A stretch of 15,914 bases of DNA from an uncultured Bacilli bacterium (GTDB taxonomy: Bacteria > Bacillota_I > Bacilli_A > RF39 > UBA660). The stretch lies in contig CAKOYE010000023.1 in assembly GCA_934130485.1 (NCBI GenBank), forward strand, positions 1 to 15,914, written 5' to 3'. Below are positions 1 through 6,653 of this stretch, one piece after another (position 1 is the first letter of the stretch; each line of letters starts with the position of its first letter). The position numbers and the translations under genes are program-made. The notes beneath the pieces are model-generated. The model worked only from the letters and a program-made list of their open reading frames with translations, made no database searches and was not told the DNA's origin.

Positions 1-1633
1 TTTTAATTTTATTTTTTAATTTATTTAAAATATTGCTATTATTAAATATTTCCTTGATTACTCCCATTTTAATAACACATATTAAATAAACAACCATTCC
101 TATTATAGAATATACTATTGTTTGAATTAATGATTTTCCTTTTGTTAATGTGTTTAATGGATATATTTTTGTAAAAAGGAATAATACTAACAACATTATT
201 AATGATGATAGTGTTATTTTAGTAATTATTATAAATGTTTTTTTATAATTTACTTTTAATTTTTTAGCAATAAAAATCATTAGGAATATAATAGGAATTA
301 TTTGTGTTATTAATGTTGATATACTTGCTCCTTGATATCCAATTTTCCATATATCGAATAATTTCATCATTGGAATATTTAAGAGTGCATTTCCAATAAA
401 GCTTGCAAGTAATGTTAAAATTGTTGCTTTAGTAAAATTTGTTGTTTGGGTTATATTTAATAGTACTGAAAAAAGTGAGAATGTAATAGCTTGGAATATG
501 AAAACTTTAAATACTGAAATACTTAATGCATCATAACTATAAAAGACTATCCATATAGGACGTGCTAGAAAACAAAGTCCTATAGTCATTGGTATTGTAA
601 TGAATAAAAGTAGTCTGATGGCACCATTTACTTTGTTATCTATTTCATTTTGTTTTTTTAAAACATAATCACTGGCAAGAGATGGTATTAAACTTGCTGT
701 AATACCCATTGAAATAGAAATAATAATCATACTTAATTTATTTCCCCAGGTTGCGATTGTAGCAAATGTTAAATCTGTTACTTCATTTGAGTAACCAAGA
801 CTTGATAATGTTCTTGTAATTGTGAATGTATCTACTAAATTATAAGATGATTTAAGTAGATCAATAACTATAAATGGTAATGCATATAAAAATATTTGTT
901 TTATTAAATATTTAGATGTATATTTTGTCTCATCAGATTTTTTTTCTATATCGGAAATTTTTTTAATTTCGTGATTTTTTTTAAGTTTTATATATAAGTA
1001 GATATAAGCAAAAAAAGCTCCAATTGTTGCTGCTAAAACTGAAATCCCAATTGCAATTTTTTCCTCTAGTCCCATTATTTTAAGACTAACGAAACATCCT
1101 ATTAAAATTACAGCAACTCTTATAATTTGTTCAATTACATTTGAAATACTTGAAGGTGTCATATATTTATGTCCTTGTAAGTAACCTTTTGTAACACTTA
1201 ATATTGGTACTACTAAAAGAGCTGTTGAAATTAATCTTATTACAAATGCAACATCGCTTACAGTATTACCACCACTTGAATTTTTACCTAAAATAAAATT
1301 TGCAATAGCTGGTGCTGTAATCATTAAAACAATAAAGAAAAATATTCCCAGTCCAATAATTATATATTTTCCTATTTTATATACTTTTTCTTTAGTATTA
1401 TAATATTCTAAACTATTATATTCACTCACTAATTTACTCATTGCTATTGGAATGCCACTAGTCGAAAGACTTAAAAATACTGTGTAAATTGAATAGGCAA
1501 AGCTATATAATGTAGCACCTTTTGATGAAATCATCGCATAGAATGGTATGACGTATAAAAGTCCTATAATTTTGCATACTACAATACCTAGTGTTGCTAT
1601 AAAAGATCCTTCAAAAAAATTATTTTTTTTCAA
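1..1633 (-). CDS. murJ: MurJ/YtgP-type lipid II flippase (MOP superfamily), 3' end cut by the window edge
   Basis: Multi-pass membrane protein of the polysaccharide-export/MurJ group (COG2244), which moves lipid-linked precursors, in MurJ's case lipid II, across the membrane for peptidoglycan synthesis. Reading leftward from a TTG codon at 1633, 544 codons are open to the window edge with no stop. The frame was checked at several internal points. The N-terminus (FFEGSFIATLG, then KIIGLLYVIPFY, then STSGIPIAMSKLVSEYN) closely matches the start of B. subtilis YtgP as I recall it, and that protein is also about 544 residues, so probably only the last few codons are missing. Long hydrophobic stretches recur throughout. 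The TTG start is supported by AAGGA at 1643-1647, nine bases upstream. A GTG just upstream is out of frame and soon meets TGA. SpoVB or another flippase of the same superfamily is the alternative. The gene is divergent from spoIIR. Confidence 0.85.
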   Translation of the reverse strand, partial: MKKNNFFEGSFIATLGIVVCKIIGLLYVIPFYAMISSKGATLYSFAYSIYTVFLSLSTSGIPIAMSKLVSEYNSLEYYNTKEKVYKIGKYIIIGLGIFFFIVLMITAPAIANFILGKNSSGGNTVSDVAFVIRLISTALLVVPILSVTKGYLQGHKYMTPSSISNVIEQIIRVAVILIGCFVSLKIMGLEEKIAIGISVLAATIGAFFAYIYLYIKLKKNHEIKKISDIEKKSDETKYTSKYLIKQIFLYALPFIVIDLLKSSYNLVDTFTITRTLSSLGYSNEVTDLTFATIATWGNKLSMIIISISMGITASLIPSLASDYVLKKQNEIDNKVNGAIRLLLFITIPMTIGLCFLARPIWIVFYSYDALSISVFKVFIFQAITFSLFSVLLNITQTTNFTKATILTLLASFIGNALLNIPMMKLFDIWKIGYQGASISTLITQIIPIIFLMIFIAKKLKVNYKKTFIIITKITLSSLIMLLVLFLFTKIYPLNTLTKGKSLIQTIVYSIIGMVVYLICVIKMGVIKEIFNNSNILNKLKNKIK

Positions 1634-1656
1634 TTTATCACGTCCTTAATGTAATA

Positions 1657-1685
1657 ATTATATCATATAACGTATTTATTTTTAA
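1657..1685 (-). promoter_or_regulatory. Putative sigma-A promoter of murJ
   Basis: On the minus strand there is a perfect -10 TATAAT (1662-1657) preceded by TGA, an extended -10. A weak -35 TTAAAA (1685-1680) lies 17 bases upstream. The predicted transcript would start near 1650, only a few bases before the ribosome site. The same TGATATAAT string precedes the SNF2 gene. AT-rich sequence gives many chance -10 boxes, so the spacing and position are the main support. Confidence 0.5.
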
Positions 1686-1703
1686 AATTTTATTTATTTC
1701 TAT

Positions 1704-1733
1704 GTATAAAGATTTGAAATATGTTCAATATTA
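1704..1733 (+). promoter_or_regulatory. Putative sigma-F-like promoter of spoIIR
   Basis: GTATA (1704-1708), exactly 15 bases, then TTCAATATTA (1724-1733). The B. subtilis sigma-F pattern is roughly GYATA-N15-GGNRANANTR. This site fits everything except the GG, which is TT. The spoIIQ-like gene has the same arrangement with the same TT. Caveat: the -10 ends only three bases before the ribosome site, so a start at the usual distance would fall inside that site. Confidence 0.35.
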
Positions 1734-1746
1734 AATAGGTGATGAT

Positions 1747-2271
1747 ATGAAAAAAACTATTATTTTAATTTTATCAATTATATCTATTTATATTTTTATT
1801 GGATATAAATTTAGTGATATAGAAATTCCTGAGGAAGCTTTAAGAATTAGAATTTTAGCTAATAGTAATTCTGATTACGATCAAACTGTTAAAAATAATG
1901 TTAAGGAAGAAATTCAAGATTATGTTTATAATTTATTGAAAGATACAAAAGATATAAATGAAGCAAGAAAAATTATTAATTCTAATTTGAATTCTATTTC
2001 TTTATTAACAAGTAAAAATTTGGAAAGTCAAAATTATAATTTACCATTTAAAATAAATTTTGGACTTAATTATTTTCCTAAAAAAGAATATAAAGGAATC
2101 AAGTATAAAGAAGGTTATTATGAATCACTTTTAATAACTTTAGGAAGCGGTAAAGGTGATAATTGGTGGTGTGTTTTATTTCCTCCATTATGTTTATTGG
2201 AAGCAGAAGAAAGTACGGAAGTAGAATATACTACTGTTGTTTCAGAAATATTAAAAAAATATAAAAATTAG
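1747..2271 (+). CDS. spoIIR: Stage II sporulation protein R (SpoIIR)
   Basis: Signal protein made in the forespore. In B. subtilis it crosses into the intermembrane space and triggers SpoIIGA to process pro-sigma-E in the mother cell. Residues 4-20 form a single hydrophobic N-terminal segment (signal or anchor). The family core follows: LRIRILANSNSDYDQ (about 32-46) and the hallmark GKGDNWWCVLFPPLC (about 135-149). At 174 residues it is shorter than the B. subtilis protein (about 224), which has a longer C-terminus. The ribosome site AGGTGAT (1737-1743) is 3 bases before ATG. It lies 46 bp ahead of the mntP-like gene, the same pair of neighbours found near each other in Bacillus. A sigma-F-like promoter may lie directly upstream. 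Confidence 0.95.
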   Translation: MKKTIILILSIISIYIFIGYKFSDIEIPEEALRIRILANSNSDYDQTVKNNVKEEIQDYVYNLLKDTKDINEARKIINSNLNSISLLTSKNLESQNYNLPFKINFGLNYFPKKEYKGIKYKEGYYESLLITLGSGKGDNWWCVLFPPLCLLEAEESTEVEYTTVVSEILKKYKN

Positions 2272-2277
2272 TAATAT

Positions 2278-2317
2278 AAAAGTTCCTTCTAAATAAAATT
2301 TTATAGGAGGAATTTTT
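2278..2317 (+). promoter_or_regulatory. 14-bp hairpin that encloses the mntP ribosome site
   Basis: Bases 2278-2291 pair in full with 2304-2317 across a 12-base loop: 12 Watson-Crick and 2 G-U pairs, no mismatch. The 3' arm holds TAGGAGGAA, so the Shine-Dalgarno sequence is buried and the arm ends at the base before the mntP ATG. The U-run at the end of the 3' arm also makes it look like an intrinsic terminator for spoIIR. It could be a translation switch, a terminator, or both. It is too short for a yybP-ykoY manganese riboswitch. Confidence 0.6.
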
Positions 2318-2845
2318 ATGTCATTTTTAATTGTTTTTGTTATAGCTGTAAGTCTTAGTATGGATGCTTTTTCTTTATCACTTGCTTATGGAACTTTAGA
2401 TTTATCAAAGAAAAATATTATTAAATTATCTATCATTGTTGGTATTTATCATTTTGTTATGCCTTTAATTGGATTGTTTATTGGTAATGCGATATTAAAA
2501 TTTTTTCCAATAAGTCCTAATACTATTGTAACAATTGTTCTCTGTTTTATTGGAATTCAAATGATTATAGAAACATTTAAAAATGATGATGATATTAAAA
2601 TGATGTCTAACATTGAACTATTAATTTTTGGTTTAGCTGTTAGTATTGATAGTTTTAGTGTTGGAATTGGATTAAATGCGATAAGTAACAATTTTCTATT
2701 ATGTTCTTTAATTTTTTCTATAAGTAGTTTTTTATTTACTTATTTGGGACTTATTTTGGGTAAAAAAATTAGTAGTTTAATAGGACGTGCATCTACTTTA
2801 ATTGGTGGAATTGTATTAATTATAATTGGTATTATGTATATATAG
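2318..2845 (+). CDS. mntP: MntP-like manganese efflux pump (DUF204 family)
   Basis: Small membrane protein of the MntP/YtaF family that exports Mn2+ in characterised members. The 175 residues show about six hydrophobic segments in two related halves. Each half carries the family acidic motif: LSMDAFSLSLAYG (Asp16) and LAVSIDSFSVGIGL (Asp111). These are the transmembrane aspartates needed for transport in MntP. Length matches MntP (about 180-190) better than the sporulation paralogue YtaF (about 206). Closeness to spoIIR mirrors B. subtilis, where mntP (ywlD) lies just past spoIIR. YtaF cannot be fully excluded. The ribosome site AGGAGG sits inside a strong hairpin that ends at the start codon, so translation may be controlled. 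No separate promoter was seen, so the gene may depend on transcription from spoIIR. Confidence 0.85.
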   Translation: MSFLIVFVIAVSLSMDAFSLSLAYGTLDLSKKNIIKLSIIVGIYHFVMPLIGLFIGNAILKFFPISPNTIVTIVLCFIGIQMIIETFKNDDDIKMMSNIELLIFGLAVSIDSFSVGIGLNAISNNFLLCSLIFSISSFLFTYLGLILGKKISSLIGRASTLIGGIVLIIIGIMYI

Positions 2846-2846
2846 A

Positions 2847-2875
2847 TTTACATTAAATTTTTTTTATGCTAGAAT
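2847..2875 (+). promoter_or_regulatory. Putative sigma-A promoter of the 504-residue gene
   Basis: TTTACA (2847-2852), 17-base spacer, TAGAAT (2870-2875), preceded by TGC (extended -10). The transcript would start near 2882, three bases before the ribosome site AAGGAG at 2885-2890. This also decides the translation start, because the in-frame ATG at 2876 would lie upstream of the mRNA. Confidence 0.65.
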
Positions 2876-2899
2876 ATGTACAAAAAGGAGTCGATGTAC

Positions 2900-4414
2900 A
2901 TGAATGAAAATTTTGATTTTCGAAATATTAGGAGTAATGCATTAGGTGATTATGATGATTCAGATAGATTAAAAAGTTTATGTGAACGATCATTTTTTTC
3001 ACGCAACTTTTATGAAAATTTTTATAAATTTTATAAAGAAATTTTAGTTAGTAAAATGTTTAAATATAAAATATTTCAAACTGGCACTACAACAACTTTA
3101 TTATATGTTTTTTCAAAAATAATTGAAAATGAAATTGCAGAACCAATAGATTATTCTAATGTTTATGATAGTACTATTTTATCTACAAATCAATTAAATG
3201 TTCAAACAAAGGATAAAATTTTATTTGTTGAAGATATTGTATTTGACAATTTTAATTTATCATCTGATATTCTATTATTGGAAAAAAAATATAATGTACC
3301 TTCTTCTAATATTTTTGTAGCGTCATTAGTTGATAAAAAGATGGATTATAGAGATGGATATTTATATTCAAATAATTTTGCTAAATCTAAAGAAGCATCT
3401 AGTATTGAAATTTTATTAAAGATAAATCGTTTTGGTAACTTTAAAGAATTATCAGGTAGTGAAAATAAAATTTTACTAGAGCTAATTAGGCAAGTTAATG
3501 AATGCATTTGTAGCAATATGAATGTCGATGAATATTACTATCCATCTCCAGAAACATATGATTGTGATGCTTTATATTATTGGAATAAATCTAATGTTAT
3601 TTCTGTAAATTATTTGTATCCATTCTTATTTAAAAATTATGAATTTAATTTTGAATTTTATCCAACTCTTAAATTAGAAGATTTTAAAAAATTTTTAATA
3701 GAAAATCAGTTGGTTAAAGTGAGAAGTGTAGATGAATTAAGCAATAATGAATTAAAGGCAATATTTGATTTAATTATGTTGAATAAATATCAAGAAAATA
3801 AGTTAAAGGGTTGTTCCTATTTATATAGTATTCAAGATTTTGATTATGAAAAATTTAACCAAATGAATATTCATGCATCTGATTTTGATAAATATATAGA
3901 TGAACATAAAAAATTTTATGGTGAATTTATAACTAGTTATAATATTGAGAATAAATTTAATAATTCAATTGATTCATGTACTTATGCAAACGGTGGTTAT
4001 AATTTAATTGCTGATATTGGTGAAATTTTAATGTCTATGGCTAAATTTAACGAACAATGTTATTTTCCTGAAATATTTAATAAGAATGGAGAGTATATTG
4101 TGAAAACAAAAGCTGGAACATTGCCAATACATACAATCACATATCTTATGAAGGAAAATTATTATCCAGAACAATATTATTTTTTAGTATTAACTCATTT
4201 AACTAGAATGTATAAGAAAAATCATATTGATATAAAAGCAGATATTTTTAAAGATTTTGATAAAAATCTGTACATAGGTCCAGCAATTGATTGTAATAAA
4301 AATCATAAAAATTTATGGCATCATTTTGATTCTGTAGATACTTATGGTTATCGTATAACGGATAAGGATTTTGAAATAGAAAAAGAAAAAGCTAAAGTAA
4401 AAAATTTAAAGTAG
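2900..4414 (+). CDS. Protein of unknown function, 504 residues, possible degenerate phosphoribosyltransferase-like segment
   Basis: Not recognised as a known family. I chose ATG 2900 because AAGGAG (2885-2890) lies 9 bases upstream. The in-frame ATGs at 2876 and 2894 are respectively before the predicted transcript start and only 3 bases from the ribosome site. The protein looks soluble, with no signal peptide or membrane segment, and is rich in Asn, Tyr, Phe, Asp and Lys. Residues 106-145 read KILFVEDIV, a short helix-like stretch, then NIFVASLVDKK. This resembles the VEDIVDTG strand-helix-strand of type I phosphoribosyltransferases, but the DTG part is replaced (FDNF), so PRPP binding is doubtful. 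A TGTTTT run (61-66) lies upstream. The remaining 350 residues show no motif I can name. It has its own promoter and sits alone between mntP and murA. Confidence 0.8.
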   Translation: MNENFDFRNIRSNALGDYDDSDRLKSLCERSFFSRNFYENFYKFYKEILVSKMFKYKIFQTGTTTTLLYVFSKIIENEIAEPIDYSNVYDSTILSTNQLNVQTKDKILFVEDIVFDNFNLSSDILLLEKKYNVPSSNIFVASLVDKKMDYRDGYLYSNNFAKSKEASSIEILLKINRFGNFKELSGSENKILLELIRQVNECICSNMNVDEYYYPSPETYDCDALYYWNKSNVISVNYLYPFLFKNYEFNFEFYPTLKLEDFKKFLIENQLVKVRSVDELSNNELKAIFDLIMLNKYQENKLKGCSYLYSIQDFDYEKFNQMNIHASDFDKYIDEHKKFYGEFITSYNIENKFNNSIDSCTYANGGYNLIADIGEILMSMAKFNEQCYFPEIFNKNGEYIVKTKAGTLPIHTITYLMKENYYPEQYYFLVLTHLTRMYKKNHIDIKADIFKDFDKNLYIGPAIDCNKNHKNLWHHFDSVDTYGYRITDKDFEIEKEKAKVKNLK

Positions 4415-4453
4415 TATAATAAATGTATATTTAATAAGTATTAGTTATAAAAG

Positions 4454-4482
4454 TTTACTTTTTAACATCTTTATTTTATAAT
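4454..4482 (+). promoter_or_regulatory. Putative sigma-A promoter upstream of murA
   Basis: TTTACT (4454-4459), 17-base spacer, perfect TATAAT (4477-4482). The -10 box lies inside the left arm of the 14-bp inverted repeat at 4475-4504, and the start point would fall at or near its centre. If real, murA has an unusually long leader for this window, about 110 bases. An alternative TTGAAA at 4538 has no -10 at a proper distance. Confidence 0.4.
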
Positions 4483-4510
4483 TATATAGGTATATAATTA
4501 TAAATTTTTT
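4475..4510 (+). terminator. All-AT inverted repeat followed by a T-run
   Basis: Bases 4475-4488 pair without mismatch to 4491-4504 around a central GG, and TTTTTT follows (4505-4510). It has the shape of an intrinsic terminator for the 504-residue gene, which ends 60 bases upstream, but the stem has no G-C pair and the loop must open to at least 4 bases. Because a -10 box overlaps the left arm, it could instead act as DNA. Confidence 0.45.
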
Positions 4511-4566
4511 GTTTTATATGTTATATAAGCACAGATTTTGAAAATAATCATTTTATATAGAGAAGT

Positions 4567-4584
4567 AACTAATTTAAGTTAGTT
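4567..4584 (+). repeat. Inverted repeat in the murA leader
   Basis: AACTAA (4567-4572) and TTAGTT (4579-4584) flank TTTAAG. With one G-U pair the whole 18 bases are self-complementary. It ends 6 bases before the GGAGG ribosome site (4591-4595). The rpmE leader has a similar AACTAAATTTAGTT element in nearly the same place relative to its ribosome site. It could be an operator or a small leader hairpin; chance is possible in AT-rich DNA. Confidence 0.3.
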
Positions 4585-4599
4585 TAGTATGGAGGTTTT

Positions 4600-5856
4600 A
4601 TGAAACAGATAGTGATTGAAGGAAATCATATTTTATCTGGAACTATTGAAATAGGTGGAGCAAAGAATAGTGCGGTAGCATTAATACCTGCTGCAATATT
4701 GTCGGATGATGTAGTTAATATTTTAAATGTTCCTGCTATTTCAGATATAGATGCTTTAATTGAAATTTTAGAATATTTAGGTGCAAGTGTATCAGTAAAT
4801 AATGGATCTATGACTATTGATTCTAAAACTATTGTAAATAAAGAAATACCAGAAGATATATCTAGTAAGCTAAGAGCTTCTTATTATTTTATGTCTGCAT
4901 TGTTAGGTAAATATAAACATGTTGAGATGTATTTTCCTGGTGGATGCTCTATTGGAGCAAGACCAATTGATCAAACTCTTAAAGCATTTGAAGCATTAGG
5001 AGCTAAAGTTATTAATGATGAGCATAAATTTATAATAGATGCAGAAAATTTAAAGGGTAATACTATTTATTTAGATATGCCAAGTGTTGGAGCTACTATT
5101 AATACTATACTTGCTTCTTGTAAGGCAGAAGGTGTAACTATTATAAGAAATGCGGCACGTGAACCTGAAATTGTGAATGTTGCGACATTTTTAAATAATA
5201 TGGGAGCTAAAATAAGTGGTGCTGGTACTAGTGAGATTAAAATAACAGGTGTTTCTAAGTTAAGTAAAGGTTTTACTGAAGTAATTCCTGATAGAATAGA
5301 AGCAGGTACTTATATAATTGCTGGTGCATTAGTTGGTGATAATTTAAAAATAAATAATATTATACCAGAACATATGGAATCTTTATTATTTAAATTAAGA
5401 GAAATGGGTGTTAAATATACTCTTAGTGAGGGTAGTATCACTTTATCACGCACTGATAATATTAAACCAACAAGAGTAAAAACACTTGGTTATCCAGGAT
5501 TTCCAACGGATTTACAACAACCACTAACAGTACTTTTAACTAAATGTAATGGTATATCAACACTCGAGGAAACAATATATGAAAATCGTTTTAAAAATGT
5601 TCAATATTTGAATAAAATGGGTGCTGATATAAATATAATTAATAATCAAAAAATAAAAATAAAAGGTCCTTCTACTTTGATAGGAACTGAGGTAATCGCA
5701 ACAGACTTGCGAGCAGGTGCTTGTATGGTTCTTGCTGCACTATCAGCTAGTGGTAAAACTGTTATAAATGATGTTGAACACATTTTAAGAGGTTATGAAA
5801 ATATTATCCAAAAATTAACAAATGTTGGAGCTAGTATATATTTAGAGGAAAAATAA
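4600..5856 (+). CDS. murA: UDP-N-acetylglucosamine 1-carboxyvinyltransferase (MurA)
   Basis: First committed step of peptidoglycan synthesis in the cytoplasm: transfers enolpyruvate from PEP to UDP-GlcNAc. The 418 residues match the family length. Visible landmarks are IGGAKNSAV with the UDP-GlcNAc/PEP-binding Lys22-Asn23, the loop PGGCSIGARPIDQ with catalytic and fosfomycin-target Cys116, the YPGFPTDLQQPL segment with the general-base Asp, and DLRAGA and HILRGYE near the C-terminus. The TDLQQPL wording resembles the MurZ/MurAB paralogue of Bacillus more than MurAA, although here it lies in the same window as spoIID. After RPIDQ the usual His is Thr (residue 126). The ribosome site GGAGG (4591-4595) is 4 bases before ATG. 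The next gene follows after 53 bp in the same direction and may be co-transcribed. Confidence 0.97.
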   Translation: MKQIVIEGNHILSGTIEIGGAKNSAVALIPAAILSDDVVNILNVPAISDIDALIEILEYLGASVSVNNGSMTIDSKTIVNKEIPEDISSKLRASYYFMSALLGKYKHVEMYFPGGCSIGARPIDQTLKAFEALGAKVINDEHKFIIDAENLKGNTIYLDMPSVGATINTILASCKAEGVTIIRNAAREPEIVNVATFLNNMGAKISGAGTSEIKITGVSKLSKGFTEVIPDRIEAGTYIIAGALVGDNLKINNIIPEHMESLLFKLREMGVKYTLSEGSITLSRTDNIKPTRVKTLGYPGFPTDLQQPLTVLLTKCNGISTLEETIYENRFKNVQYLNKMGADINIINNQKIKIKGPSTLIGTEVIATDLRAGACMVLAALSASGKTVINDVEHILRGYENIIQKLTNVGASIYLEEK

Positions 5857-5909
5857 GGTTTTAGAATAAATAAGATTAAAATAAATATAATTTATTAGGT
5901 GATAATCTT

Positions 5910-6632
5910 ATGAAACTAAAAATAGCCTTATTTTTTTCTATTGTTATTTTATCTATATTTTTAATTTACTTATCAACAATTGATAAATCTATTTCTTACG
6001 TTGCGATTGGAGACTTTCTAACTGTTGGTGTAACTGCTGGAGAAGAAGAAAACCATAGTTTTACTGATTATGTATATGAATATTTGAATGAAAAAAATGT
6101 TGTAAATGAATATATAAAGGATTTTTCTGATAATACTTATCGTACAACAGATTTAATAAGAGATATTAAAGATAACAAAAAAATAACTATTGATAATAAA
6201 GAAAGAACTTTAAAGAATGTTTTGATAAAGGCTGATTTATTAACAGTTTCTGTTGGTACAAATGATGTAATTAGTATTATGGCAAGTGAAAATATTAACA
6301 ATAATTTTTATGATTATTTAGACTCAATTTTGGTTGATATGGATGAATTGTTTGGTCTTATAAGACAATATTGCAAAGAAGATATCATTGTTATTGGATA
6401 TTATAATCCATATTATGGAAATAGAAGATATGAAAGTGCTTTTTCATATATGAATACAAAGGTTAGTTATTTAGCTAATAAATATAATATAAAGTATGTT
6501 GATATTTATAATTTGTATGAAAATAATTTAGATTTTCTTCCAGTTATAAATGATATACATCCTTCAAGTGTTGGATATAGTTCAATATTCGATCAGATAA
6601 AACCTGTATTAGATAATACAATACTAAAATAA
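5910..6632 (+). CDS. SGNH-hydrolase-like membrane-anchored protein lacking the nucleophile Ser
   Basis: GDSL/SGNH-fold protein, 240 residues. Residues 5-22 form one N-terminal hydrophobic segment, so the domain probably lies outside the membrane as a signal-anchored or secreted protein. Family blocks are visible in order: block I AIGDFLTVG (32-40), block III VGTNDV with the oxyanion Asn, and block V NDIHPSSVGY with the catalytic Asp and His. In block I the nucleophile Ser of GDSL is Phe36 (codon TTT at 6015-6017, one base from the Ser codon TCT), so it should not work as a classical esterase. Family members act on lipids or on wall-linked esters; the position after murA fits an envelope role, but that is inference. 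Ribosome site AGGTGAT with start ATG 5910. The end overlaps a palindrome shared with the convergent SNF2 gene. Confidence 0.85.
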   Translation: MKLKIALFFSIVILSIFLIYLSTIDKSISYVAIGDFLTVGVTAGEEENHSFTDYVYEYLNEKNVVNEYIKDFSDNTYRTTDLIRDIKDNKKITIDNKERTLKNVLIKADLLTVSVGTNDVISIMASENINNNFYDYLDSILVDMDELFGLIRQYCKEDIIVIGYYNPYYGNRRYESAFSYMNTKVSYLANKYNIKYVDIYNLYENNLDFLPVINDIHPSSVGYSSIFDQIKPVLDNTILK

Positions 6633-6653
6633 CTATAGATATCTATAGTTATT
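6628..6653. terminator. Perfect 26-base palindrome at the convergent gene ends
   Basis: Bases 6628-6640 and 6641-6653 are exact reverse complements (half-site AATAACTATAGAT). The palindrome contains the TAA stop of the SGNH gene (6630-6632) and the TAA stop of the SNF2 gene (6651-6649). It could form a hairpin in either transcript and end both. Neither side has a convincing T-run, so termination is not assured. Cruciform or protein-binding roles are possible. Confidence 0.5.

Noticed and set aside
2272..2317. yybP-ykoY manganese riboswitch before mntP
   Set aside because: Only 46 bases lie between spoIIR and mntP, too short for that riboswitch. The structure seen is one simple hairpin.
5880..5896. 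AATAAAT-ATA-ATTTATT inverted repeat between murA and the SGNH gene
   Set aside because: Short, all A-T, three-base loop and no T-run; expected by chance in this composition. A TATAAT within it has no good -35.
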